Positions 1 to 7,110 of a stretch of 24,643 nucleotides of DNA are shown one piece after another (the first letter of the stretch is position 1; each line of letters starts with the position of its first letter). The DNA comes from Flavobacteriaceae bacterium. GTDB lineage: Bacteria; Bacteroidota; Bacteroidia; Flavobacteriales; Flavobacteriaceae. The notes under the pieces were generated by a model. That model saw nothing but the letters and a program-made list of their open reading frames with translations. It was not told the origin of the DNA and made no database searches. Made by a program: the position numbers and the translations under genes. Location: NCBI GenBank assembly GCA_002700405.1, contig PACY01000029.1, forward strand, positions 14,365 through 39,007. Reading direction: 5' to 3'.

Positions 1-1
1 T

Positions 2-91
2 AGTAAAATAATGGAGCTTTTAAAGCATAAATGGGTTTTAGATATTGTAGTGATTTTGCTAATAATTATAAATATTATTTATTTTAAATGA
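2..91 (+). CDS. C-terminal fragment of an unidentified membrane-associated protein (5' partial)
   Basis: Frame 2 is open from the left edge to a TGA at 89-91. It encodes a short basic stretch (ELLKHKW) followed by a run of about 15 mostly Ile/Leu/Val residues and a terminal YFK. This looks like a C-terminal transmembrane segment. An ATG at 11-13 could give a free-standing 26-residue membrane peptide, but there is no stop between it and the window edge, so the tail of a longer protein is the simpler reading. It ends 7 bases before the DUF4254 gene on the same strand, which suggests the same operon. The family cannot be told from this much sequence. Confidence 0.5.
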   Translation, partial: SKIMELLKHKWVLDIVVILLIIINIIYFK

Positions 92-98
92 GGTATCT

Positions 99-719
99 TT
101 GGCAGATATGTTTACAAAAAATGCAATAGAAATATTTAACCAGGCCACAGCTGATTTTAAAAAATCAGGTAGTATTAATCAGCTATTAACAAATCGATAC
201 AATCATAAAGAAGAATATATTGAAAGCTTGCTTTATAAAAAATCATGGATAGATACTATTCAATGGGCCTATGAAGACATTATTAGAGATCCTGAAATAG
301 ACCCAATAGAGGCGCTAAATTTAAAAAGAAAAATTGATTCTTCTAATCAGGAACGCACTGATACTGTGGAACTACTTGATGAATATTTTTTAAAAAAATA
401 TTCTGACATTAAAGTCTTAGAAAGCGCCACAATTAACACGGAAAGCCCTGCTTGGGCCTTAGATAGATTATCAATTTTAGAATTGAAAATATATCATATG
501 AATATTGAAACAAACAGATTAGATGCATCTGAAAATCATAAAAGTAATTGTTCTTTGAAATTAGCAGTATTAATTCAGCAAAGAGATGATCTGTCAACAG
601 CAATAGATGAGCTACTAGATGAGATATCCAGCGGAAAAAAATATATGAAGACATACAAGCAAATGAAGATGTATAATGACCAAGAGCTTAACCCGATACT
701 AAGAAAAAATAAACAATAG
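99..719 (+). CDS. DUF4254 domain-containing protein
   Basis: A 206-residue soluble, mostly helical protein with no signal peptide or membrane segment. Its N-terminal part (FTKNAIEIFNQATADF, then NRYNHKEEYIESLLYKKSWIDTIQW) has the look of the DUF4254 family, which in Bacteroidota often sits beside family 9 glycosyltransferases. The same is seen here, with the glycosyltransferase starting 15 bases downstream. The biochemical role of DUF4254 is not known to me; a part in surface glycan assembly is inferred only from the neighbour. The frame opens with TTG at 99, giving MADMFT, and ATG at 108 is the alternative start three codons later. Neither has a clear Shine-Dalgarno sequence, so the start is uncertain by three residues. 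Confidence 0.8.
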   Translation: MADMFTKNAIEIFNQATADFKKSGSINQLLTNRYNHKEEYIESLLYKKSWIDTIQWAYEDIIRDPEIDPIEALNLKRKIDSSNQERTDTVELLDEYFLKKYSDIKVLESATINTESPAWALDRLSILELKIYHMNIETNRLDASENHKSNCSLKLAVLIQQRDDLSTAIDELLDEISSGKKYMKTYKQMKMYNDQELNPILRKNKQ

Positions 720-734
720 TTTCTATAAATTATT

Positions 735-1748
735 TTGGAATCAATTAAGCACATTTTAATTATTAGGCTTACATCAATGGGAGATGTTGCTATGACAATC
801 CCTGTGATTCGAATTGTTTTAAAACAATACCCAAGAATTAAAATTTCAATTTTAACAAAACCTGTCTTTCTAGAATTATTTAGGGAATTTGAAAAAGTTA
901 ATCTAATACCGGCTGAAATTAAAGGTAGGCATAGGGGGTTAATAGGGATATTTAGATTGAGAAATGAATTGAAAGAGTTAAATATAGATGCTGTAATTGA
1001 CTTACATAATGTATTAAGAACAAATTTTTTAAAATTTTTATGGGGAAGAAATTTTCATCAGATTGATAAAGGCAGAAAACAAAAAACAAGCTTAATTAAA
1101 GGCAGATTTTTCAAACAAATAAAGATGACCCATCAAAGATACTTGGATGTGTTTAATAAGATAAACATGAATATAAGTATCTCAAAACCAGTTTTTCCAA
1201 AAAAATCAAGCCTAGAGAAGCATAATAAAAAAGTAATAATAGATTCGAATAAAAAGTTAATTGGCATAGCTCCATTTGCTAAGCATGAAGCCAAAACCTA
1301 TTCTTTTGAAAAGATGAAAAAAATTATAGAATATGTTTCTGAAGAACATATAATATTATTGTTTGGTGGTGGAGAAATTGAGGGGAAGCTTCTAGGCAAA
1401 ATATCTAAGAACAACAAGAATGTTTTTAGTCTCGTCAATGGGTTTTCCCTTTCTGATCAAATGGATTTTATGTCCAACCTAGACTTAATGATCTCAATGG
1501 ACTCGGCAAATGGACATTTAGCAGCAATGTATGGGATTAAGGTAATTACAATATGGGGAGTTACACATCCTTATGCAGGATTTCTGCCTTTTCATCAAAA
1601 TATAAAAAACTCTATTATGCCTGACAGAAAGCAGTATCCTAAAATACCAACATCTATCTATGGGGATAAATATCCAGAAGGATACAAGAATGCAATTAAT
1701 AGTATTTCAACTGAAGAGATAATTCAAAAAATAAAAGAGACTCTTTAA
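735..1748 (+). CDS. Glycosyltransferase family 9 (heptosyltransferase-like)
   Basis: The 337-residue protein has the two GT-B lobes of the ADP-heptose:LPS heptosyltransferase family. The N-terminus reads ILIIRLTSMGDVAMTIPVI, with the hallmark GD at residues 16-17, and DLHNVLRTN follows near residue 89. The C-terminal lobe has the nucleotide-sugar signature SMDSANGHLAAMYG (Asp256, His261) followed by TIWGVTHP. It has no signal peptide and should act at the cytoplasmic face of the inner membrane, adding a sugar to lipopolysaccharide or a related glycan. Acceptor and donor cannot be told from sequence. Translation appears to start at TTG 735, because no ATG precedes the conserved ILIIRL strand. 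The stop overlaps the stop of the convergent ferredoxin gene in a shared TTAA. Confidence 0.88.
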   Translation: MESIKHILIIRLTSMGDVAMTIPVIRIVLKQYPRIKISILTKPVFLELFREFEKVNLIPAEIKGRHRGLIGIFRLRNELKELNIDAVIDLHNVLRTNFLKFLWGRNFHQIDKGRKQKTSLIKGRFFKQIKMTHQRYLDVFNKINMNISISKPVFPKKSSLEKHNKKVIIDSNKKLIGIAPFAKHEAKTYSFEKMKKIIEYVSEEHIILLFGGGEIEGKLLGKISKNNKNVFSLVNGFSLSDQMDFMSNLDLMISMDSANGHLAAMYGIKVITIWGVTHPYAGFLPFHQNIKNSIMPDRKQYPKIPTSIYGDKYPEGYKNAINSISTEEIIQKIKETL

Positions 1749-2032
1749 ACATCATCATAATCAACGGAAACGGCTTCAGTTAAAGGAAATGCTTGACAGG
1801 TTAGAATTAGTCCATCCTCTACTTCACTATCTGTAAGAACATGATTTTGTTCCATTTTTGTATTACCATCAATTACTCGACCAATACATGTTGCACACGC
1901 ACCTCCTTGACAAGAATAGGGGGCGTCTATGTCATTTTCAAGAGCTGAGTCTAAAATAGTTTGCTCTTTTGAACCTTTTATAGAAGATTCAAGTCCGTCA
2001 ACTTTAATAATAATTTTAACTTCTTCACTCAA
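1745..2032 (-). CDS. Stand-alone [2Fe-2S] ferredoxin resembling the C-terminal domain of PaaE
   Basis: A plant-type ferredoxin with ligands Cys41, Cys46, Cys49 and Cys79 (C-x4-C-x2-C-x29-C) in YSCQGGACATC and LTCQAFP. The ending PLTEAVSVDYDD resembles the C-terminal electron-transfer domain of PaaE-type oxygenase reductases. Here the FAD/NAD(P)H-binding part is absent, so it should carry single electrons for a reductase and acceptor encoded elsewhere. The open frame reaches TTG at 2080 (111 residues). I prefer the TTG at 2032, giving 95 residues starting MSEEVKIIIKVDG, because the 16 extra residues do not match the fold and the upstream TTG lies inside a promoter-like TACATTTG box. The gene stands alone on its strand. 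Confidence 0.85.
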   Translation of the reverse strand: MSEEVKIIIKVDGLESSIKGSKEQTILDSALENDIDAPYSCQGGACATCIGRVIDGNTKMEQNHVLTDSEVEDGLILTCQAFPLTEAVSVDYDDV

Positions 2033-2071
2033 AATAGATTCTTTAATTAAATTAAAAAGAAAGCATATAAC

Positions 2072-2105
2072 TTTTGACAAATGTATAAAAACTTAACTAT
2101 TTTTG
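2072..2105 (+). promoter_or_regulatory. Bacteroidota-type promoter for porW
   Basis: TTTTG at 2072-2076, a 21-base spacer and TATTTTTG at 2098-2105 fit the Bacteroidota primary sigma pattern (TTTG, about 19-21 bases, TAnnTTTG). Transcription would begin near 2111, giving a leader of about 40 bases before the porW ATG at 2152. It overlaps the divergent ferredoxin box. Confidence 0.55.
2078..2085 (-). promoter_or_regulatory. -7 box (TACATTTG) for the ferredoxin gene
   Basis: Read on the minus strand the octamer is TACATTTG, an exact TAnnTTTG match. Transcription would begin near 2072, about 40 bases before the preferred TTG start at 2032. No TTG-type -33 element lies at the usual distance (the nearest is about 30 bases away), so support rests on the -7 box and its position. 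Confidence 0.4.
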
Positions 2106-2151
2106 GCCTGATAGGCAATATCTGTAGATTATTTCTGTTAATATTTTACTC

Positions 2152-4653
2152 ATGCTAGATAAAACAATATATAAATATATTTTCATAGGATTTATAACAG
2201 CCTTTGTTCTTGTAGGTTGTTCTAGAAAAAAAGACAAGTTTTTAAATAAAAACTTCCATTCTATTACTACTAAATACAATTATCTATATAACGGGAATAA
2301 CTTATTGAATGAAGCGCTGGAATCATTAAATGATCAGGAAAAAGATAATTTTTGGAAACTAATCCCAATAGAAAAATATAATTCAGAAATAGCAGAAGAT
2401 AATTTTGAAAAAAATTCTCAGACACCTTTTTCACAAGCTGAAGAAAAAGCAGCATTAGCTATCCAAAAACATTCAATGAACATAAATGGAAAAGAAGCAA
2501 ATCCAATTATGGATGAAGCATATATATTACTTGGGAAATCTAGATATTATGACCAAAGATTTATACCGTCCCTAGAAGCATTCAATTACATATTATTTAA
2601 ATATCCATCCAGCCAATATATTAATCACGTCAAGATATGGAAAGAAAAAATTAATATAAGGCTAGGGCAGAATCAAAGAGCAATAGTAAATTTAAAAGAA
2701 TTAATAAACAATAATAAATTAGAATCACAGGATTTAGCTCAAGCAAATTTATTTTTATCACAGGCATACATTAACACAAAAAGTCAAGACAGTGCAATAG
2801 CTTGTTTGAAGATGGCAAGAGGTTTGATTAATCAAAAACCAATTAAGGCTAGATATAACTATATTTTAGGGCAACTATATGACTACGCTAATTATAAGGA
2901 TAGCGCAAACACACTATATAATGAGAATATAGATTATAAAAGAAAAATTCCAAGAGAATATACAATTCACTCTCATATTAGAAGAACCACTAATTCAGAC
3001 TCTATTAATAACTCAATTATTGAAATTAAAGAGCTTGTTGATAATATTGAAAACACTGTTTTTTTAGGATCTTTATTTCATCAATTAGCATTATTGAGCT
3101 TAAGACAAGGAAAGGACAGTATTGCTGTAAAATTCTTTAACAATTCACTAGAATCAATAGTTAGCGATGATTATTTAGAGACTGAAAATTATCAAAACTT
3201 AGCAGATATAAATTTTGAAAATAAGGAGTATTTAACCGCAGGGTTATATTATGATAGCACATTGACTAAACTAGAAAGGAAAACAAAACTATATAGAAGG
3301 ATTAAAAAGAAAAGAGATAATTTGCAAGACTTAATATTGTATGAAAATATTACAGCAACTAATGACAGCATATTGTCTTTAGTTAATATGGATGACAAAG
3401 CTAGAGAAGTATATTTTGAAACATATATTGAAGAATTAAAAATAATACAAGCTCAGCTCAATGAGGAAGAGGAAAAAAATAACAATTTTGGATCCCAAAA
3501 TTTACTTGACCAAAAAAACTCTTCATATGATGAGGCAGTATTTTACTTTTACAATCCTACTGCGGTTTCTTATGGCAAGGGGGCGTTTTCTAAAAAATGG
3601 GGAAAAAGAAAACTTGTAAATAATTGGAGATGGTCTATTGAGTTTGATGATTTAAAAAAGGAAAATGAAGGAATTGCTAATTTAGAAATACCAGAAGATA
3701 GTCTCTATAATATATACTACTATATAAACAGAATACCTAAATCAATAAAGGTTATTGATAGCATTAAATTAGTTACAAATGATGCCTACTATAAATTAGG
3801 AGCAATCTATAAGGATCAATTCAAGGAATTTAAAATATCTAACCAAAAACTAATTACATTATTAAACAATAGCCCTGAAGAGTCTTTAATTCCTCCTGCA
3901 AAATATTCAATTTATAAAAACTACATAAGCCTTGGAGATAGCGAGCAGGCTGAATTAATTAAGGACAATATTATCAATGATTACCCTAAATCTAAATATG
4001 CAGAATTTTTATTAAATCCAGAAGAAGCAGTTGTTGCAACTGAAAATAATCCAATAGCAATTTATAATACTATTTATCAGGAATACAGCGATCAAAACTA
4101 TATAAAAGCAATAGAGCTTTGTGATCAGAAAATTAAAAAACTGTTTGATACTCCAATAATTTCAAAAATAGAAATGCTAAAAGCAGTTTCAATTGCAAAG
4201 GAATATGGCTATAGCCAGTATAAGGAACAATTAAATTTTATAAAACGCAATTATTCAAACACTATTGAAGGTAAGGAGGCAGAATATATTCTAGAAGAAG
4301 TTTTGCCTCTGCTTAGCAGCAAAGACTTTTCAGAAAATGAGACATCTAACAATTTTAAAATAATATATGAGTTCTCTAATCCTTTAAAAGAGGAAATAAC
4401 AAATTTTATTACACTTATTAATAATGCAATAAATGAAATTGAGTATTTAGAATTGAAAACCTCTAAAGACTATTACAATAATATTGTTACATTTGTAGTT
4501 CTGCATGGATTAAAAAGCTATGACGGGGCCATGGGATTAGCTGAAATGTTAGATAAAAAGCCGGGGATTCAAAAAAACAATTCTTTTGTTATATCGTCCG
4601 GAAATTATAAAACAATTCAAATCCATAAAAATTTAGAGGAATATTTAAAATAA
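2152..4653 (+). CDS. porW: Type IX secretion / gliding motility TPR lipoprotein PorW (SprE)
   Basis: An 833-residue lipoprotein. The signal peptide ends in lipobox LVGC with acylated Cys23, followed by SRKKDKFLNKNFHSITTKYN and YLYNGNNLLNEAL. This opening (a C-x-RKKD-x-FLN-R/K-x-FH pattern, then a TTKYN-x-LYNGN pattern) is characteristic of the flavobacterial SprE/PorW family. The rest is rich in TPR-like helical repeats, for example around residues 120-190 and 210-260. In known systems PorW is a periplasm-facing lipoprotein needed for type IX secretion; it contacts the PorK/PorN ring and helps link it to the translocon. The length fits flavobacterial SprE. The gene has its own promoter and leads into bactofilin and ATP synthase genes, 7 bases before the bactofilin start. 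Start ATG 2152 places the signal peptide correctly. Confidence 0.88.
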   Translation: MLDKTIYKYIFIGFITAFVLVGCSRKKDKFLNKNFHSITTKYNYLYNGNNLLNEALESLNDQEKDNFWKLIPIEKYNSEIAEDNFEKNSQTPFSQAEEKAALAIQKHSMNINGKEANPIMDEAYILLGKSRYYDQRFIPSLEAFNYILFKYPSSQYINHVKIWKEKINIRLGQNQRAIVNLKELINNNKLESQDLAQANLFLSQAYINTKSQDSAIACLKMARGLINQKPIKARYNYILGQLYDYANYKDSANTLYNENIDYKRKIPREYTIHSHIRRTTNSDSINNSIIEIKELVDNIENTVFLGSLFHQLALLSLRQGKDSIAVKFFNNSLESIVSDDYLETENYQNLADINFENKEYLTAGLYYDSTLTKLERKTKLYRRIKKKRDNLQDLILYENITATNDSILSLVNMDDKAREVYFETYIEELKIIQAQLNEEEEKNNNFGSQNLLDQKNSSYDEAVFYFYNPTAVSYGKGAFSKKWGKRKLVNNWRWSIEFDDLKKENEGIANLEIPEDSLYNIYYYINRIPKSIKVIDSIKLVTNDAYYKLGAIYKDQFKEFKISNQKLITLLNNSPEESLIPPAKYSIYKNYISLGDSEQAELIKDNIINDYPKSKYAEFLLNPEEAVVATENNPIAIYNTIYQEYSDQNYIKAIELCDQKIKKLFDTPIISKIEMLKAVSIAKEYGYSQYKEQLNFIKRNYSNTIEGKEAEYILEEVLPLLSSKDFSENETSNNFKIIYEFSNPLKEEITNFITLINNAINEIEYLELKTSKDYYNNIVTFVVLHGLKSYDGAMGLAEMLDKKPGIQKNNSFVISSGNYKTIQIHKNLEEYLK

Positions 4654-4660
4654 TAAATTT

Positions 4661-5050
4661 ATGAGTAATAATAGTCAACAAAACATGATCACCCAAGGCA
4701 CAACCCTTGTTGGTGATGTCTTTAGTGAAGGTGATTTTAGAGTTGAAGGCAATATCAAAGGAAACATCAAAACAACAGGTAGAATTGTGGTAGGGAAAAC
4801 AGGAGTTGTTAATGGTAGTTTAGAAGGAGAGGATGCTGATTTTGAAGGAGGCTTTACAGGAAAATTAAAACTATCAGGGAAGTTAACCCTAAGATCTTCA
4901 GCTTATATTGAAGGAGAAGTAGAAATAGGAAAATTAGCTGTTGAGCCTGGAGCGACCTTCAATGCAACTTGCAGCATGAAAGGCGGAGTCAAAGAATTAA
5001 ATAAAAGTGAAACAAAAGAAGCAGCTGAAAAACAAGAAAAAACGGCATAG
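4661..5050 (+). CDS. Bactofilin (polymer-forming cytoskeletal protein)
   Basis: A 129-residue protein whose residues about 11-105 form the short right-handed beta-helix of bactofilins. Hydrophobic/glycine repeats are visible in TTLVGDVFSEGDFRVEGNIKG, GRIVVGKTGVVNGSLEG and LTLRSSAYIEGEVEIGKLAV. Bactofilins polymerise without nucleotide into filaments or membrane patches, and in other bacteria organise peptidoglycan synthesis, stalks or polar proteins. The C-terminus is a charged, probably disordered Lys/Glu tail. Its last 44 bases also encode the N-terminus of AtpZ in the +1 frame. The gene sits between porW and the ATP synthase genes, which suggests co-transcription but does not prove a shared function. 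Confidence 0.92.
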   Translation: MSNNSQQNMITQGTTLVGDVFSEGDFRVEGNIKGNIKTTGRIVVGKTGVVNGSLEGEDADFEGGFTGKLKLSGKLTLRSSAYIEGEVEIGKLAVEPGATFNATCSMKGGVKELNKSETKEAAEKQEKTA

Positions 5051-5252
5051 TTTAATTGTATTTTCACAAATTGGATTACAGATGTCTATAATTATTGCAT
5101 CTGGAGTATTTATTGGATATAAGCTAGATGAAATATTTGAATCTGAATCGAGAATTTTTACTGTTATAGTTTCACTTCTATTTATTTTACTTTCAATTTA
5201 TTATGTAATTAAACAGGCGTCTAAATACTCTGAATCTGACAGAAAAATTTAG
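5007..5252 (+). CDS. atpZ: AtpZ/AtpI-type ATP synthase accessory membrane protein
   Basis: An 81-residue protein with a strongly basic N-terminus (KQKKQLKNKKKRH) and two transmembrane helices at about residues 17-37 and 46-67, separated by YKLDEIFESES. The two-helix hairpin with a KLDE-type loop matches the AtpZ family, encoded just before atpB in many bacteria. Related AtpI/AtpZ proteins help assemble the c-ring and may affect Mg2+/Ca2+ supply to the synthase. The frame starts at GTG 5007. The next ATG (5082) would cut into the first helix, so the GTG and its 44-base overlap with the bactofilin gene are probably real and imply translational coupling. Confidence 0.78.
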   Translation: MKQKKQLKNKKKRHSLIVFSQIGLQMSIIIASGVFIGYKLDEIFESESRIFTVIVSLLFILLSIYYVIKQASKYSESDRKI

Positions 5253-5257
5253 ACTAA

Positions 5258-5623
5258 ATGAAGTTTTTTCCTCCTTTTTTCATACTATCATTGTTTTTGT
5301 TTTGCATCCATTATTTTGTTCTTAATAACATAATAGTAGCCGAACTTTTTATTTCTTTACACGAGGTCTATCTGTTTAACATTTTGTCAGTTACAATAAT
5401 TTATTGTATACTTTTTGTGAATCATAAGGCGACGTTATTTTTTAATCCTTTAGCTCTCTTTATATTTTTGACAATGATTAAAATGGGCTTAGTTATTATT
5501 ATTTTATTTCCATTATTTGACATGCCCAATGAAAATTTAACTTTTGAAATATTAAACTTTTTTGGAATTTATTTTGTTTTCCAAACGTTAGAAATAATAG
5601 GCTTAAAGCTCTTGTTAAAATAA
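5258..5623 (+). CDS. DUF6168-type four-helix membrane protein (AtpI-position protein)
   Basis: A 121-residue, very hydrophobic protein with four predicted membrane helices at roughly residues 3-27, 38-55, 60-83 and 96-118. It contains few charged residues. In flavobacteria a protein of this size and pattern (DUF6168) lies between atpZ and atpB, where many other bacteria have AtpI. Its role is not established; help with Fo assembly is a guess from position and topology. It begins 5 bases after atpZ and is followed by an 87-base gap holding the atpB promoter, so it probably belongs to the porW-bactofilin-atpZ transcript. Confidence 0.65.
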   Translation: MKFFPPFFILSLFLFCIHYFVLNNIIVAELFISLHEVYLFNILSVTIIYCILFVNHKATLFFNPLALFIFLTMIKMGLVIIILFPLFDMPNENLTFEILNFFGIYFVFQTLEIIGLKLLLK

Positions 5624-5647
5624 TTGATTTATTGTTAGTTTTTTTTA

Positions 5648-5678
5648 TTTGAAATTACATTTTATGTATGTACATTTG
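5648..5678 (+). promoter_or_regulatory. Promoter of the atpBEFHAG operon
   Basis: TTTG at 5648-5651, a 19-base spacer and TACATTTG at 5671-5678 are an exact fit to the Bacteroidota housekeeping promoter. Transcription would begin near 5684, leaving a leader of about 27 bases before the atpB ATG at 5711. It is the best promoter in the window and lies in the only sizeable gap of the porW-atp block. Confidence 0.7.
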
Positions 5679-5710
5679 CAACCATATTATTAGATAATAA
5701 TTTAGCAAGA

Positions 5711-6799
5711 ATGTCTAACAAATTTTTTCTCCGTTTTATTTATGTTTTTTGCTTTTTATTTTATAGCCTTTCCTATTCCAATAACACGTTAGAAAAGGAT
5801 GAATCCGACGACTTTGATGTTAATTCAATGATAATGCATCATATAATGGATTCCCATGATTTCCATATTTTAGATTGGAATGGCCATGCTGTTTCTGTGC
5901 CATTACCAATTATTTTATGGACTGAAAATGGACTGGTAACCTTTATGTCTTCAGCATTTCACCATGATGACTCGGGCAGTGTAGTTGTTAAACGAAAGGG
6001 ACTATCATTTGTGAAATATCATGAAAAGATTTACTATGCAGATTCTAATAAGGAAAACAAGCACATCGAATTAGACGCTTCAAATCACCCCACAAACCAA
6101 AAGCCTTTAGATTTATCAATAACTAAACTCGTTTTCTCTATGTTGCTCTCGATGTTTATTATTCTGATATTATTTAGACTGTCTGCTAGGTCTTATGCTA
6201 AATCTAAAAATGGAGAACCTGTTGGAATTGCCAAGTTTACAGAGCCTATAATTCTTTTTATTAAGGATGATGTGGCAACACCATTTCTTGGAGAAGAAAA
6301 AGCTGAAAAATATGTACCATTCCTTTTAACTTTATTTTTCTTTATTTGGATAAACAATATAATGGGGCTAATCCCAATTTTCCCCTTTAGCGCAAATTTA
6401 AGCGGGAATATTGCATTTACGGGAGTATTAGCAATAATAACTTTTGTGATTACAACAATAGTTGCAAACAAAGACTATTGGAAACATATTTTTTGGATGC
6501 CAGGCGTTCCTGTGCCTATGAAATTATTTTTAGCACCAATTGAATTTTTGGGAATTTTTATCAAACCAGTTTCTTTGATGATAAGATTATTTGCAAATAT
6601 TTCAGGAGGTCATATTATTGTATTAAGTCTAATTTCTTTAATATTTATTTTTAAAAGTTTATGGCTAGCTCCTGCTTCCATTTTCTTTTCAGTTTTTATA
6701 CTTATTATTGAAGTATTAGTAGTAGCCATTCAGGCTTATATATTTACTTTGTTGACTGCTTTATATATAGGCAGCGCAATGGAAGAACACGAACATTAA
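5711..6799 (+). CDS. atpB: ATP synthase Fo subunit a
   Basis: A 362-residue protein of the long Bacteroidota form. A signal-like hydrophobic N-terminus (FFLRFIYVFCFLFYSLSYS) is followed by a roughly 100-residue His/Asp-rich extension carrying DFHILDWNGHAVSVPLPI, then the multi-helix core from about residue 135. The stator arginine that faces the c-ring is Arg292 in SLMIRLFANISGGHI. Subunit a forms the two proton half-channels in the inner membrane. It is the first gene after the operon promoter and is followed by atpE after 20 bases. The N-terminal extension, compared with about 270 residues in E. coli AtpB, is normal for this phylum. Confidence 0.96.
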   Translation: MSNKFFLRFIYVFCFLFYSLSYSNNTLEKDESDDFDVNSMIMHHIMDSHDFHILDWNGHAVSVPLPIILWTENGLVTFMSSAFHHDDSGSVVVKRKGLSFVKYHEKIYYADSNKENKHIELDASNHPTNQKPLDLSITKLVFSMLLSMFIILILFRLSARSYAKSKNGEPVGIAKFTEPIILFIKDDVATPFLGEEKAEKYVPFLLTLFFFIWINNIMGLIPIFPFSANLSGNIAFTGVLAIITFVITTIVANKDYWKHIFWMPGVPVPMKLFLAPIEFLGIFIKPVSLMIRLFANISGGHIIVLSLISLIFIFKSLWLAPASIFFSVFILIIEVLVVAIQAYIFTLLTALYIGSAMEEHEH

Positions 6800-6819
6800 T
6801 TAACTTTAAAATTTAAAAC

Positions 6820-7062
6820 ATGAATTTAGTATTATTTTTATTACAGGATGGAGTAGCTAATTATGGAGCATTTGCTGCTATTGGAGCTGGACTAGCTGCT
6901 ATTGGAGCAGGAATTGGGATTGGCGGAATTGGTGGTTCAGCAATGGACGCAATGGCAAGACAGCCAGAAATGCAAGGAAAAATACTTGTTAATGCAATCA
7001 TTCTTATTGCTTTTATTGAGGCAGTTGCATTATTTGGTATAGTTGTATCATTAATAAAGTAA
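6820..7062 (+). CDS. atpE: ATP synthase Fo subunit c
   Basis: An 80-residue hairpin of two helices. The first is glycine-rich (AAIGAGIGIGGIGGSAMDAMA), the polar loop is ARQPE (residues 46-50), and the second helix carries the ion-binding carboxylate Glu67 in IAFIEAVALFGIV. The residue after the Glu is Ala rather than the Ser/Thr seen in Na+-binding rings, and the first helix has no Gln at the matching site, so a proton-driven ring is the better reading. Copies of this protein form the rotor ring in the inner membrane. The gene lies between atpB and atpF, with a 48-base AT-rich gap before atpF. Confidence 0.96.
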   Translation: MNLVLFLLQDGVANYGAFAAIGAGLAAIGAGIGIGGIGGSAMDAMARQPEMQGKILVNAIILIAFIEAVALFGIVVSLIK

Positions 7063-7110
7063 GAAGGCGAATATAATATCGTCTAATTTTAATTATTTAA
7101 ACTAATAACT

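Noticed and set aside
433..654. 73-residue minus-strand open frame inside the DUF4254 gene
   Set aside because: It lies wholly antisense to a recognisable gene, has no domain features, and its composition follows from the AT-rich codons of the opposite strand.
99..1748. Horizontally acquired glycan island
   Set aside because: Base composition and start-codon habits look like those of the rest of the window, and no mobile-element remnants are nearby.
6193..6471. 92-residue antisense frame within atpB
   Set aside because: It overlaps the conserved membrane core of subunit a and has no recognisable motif or start context.
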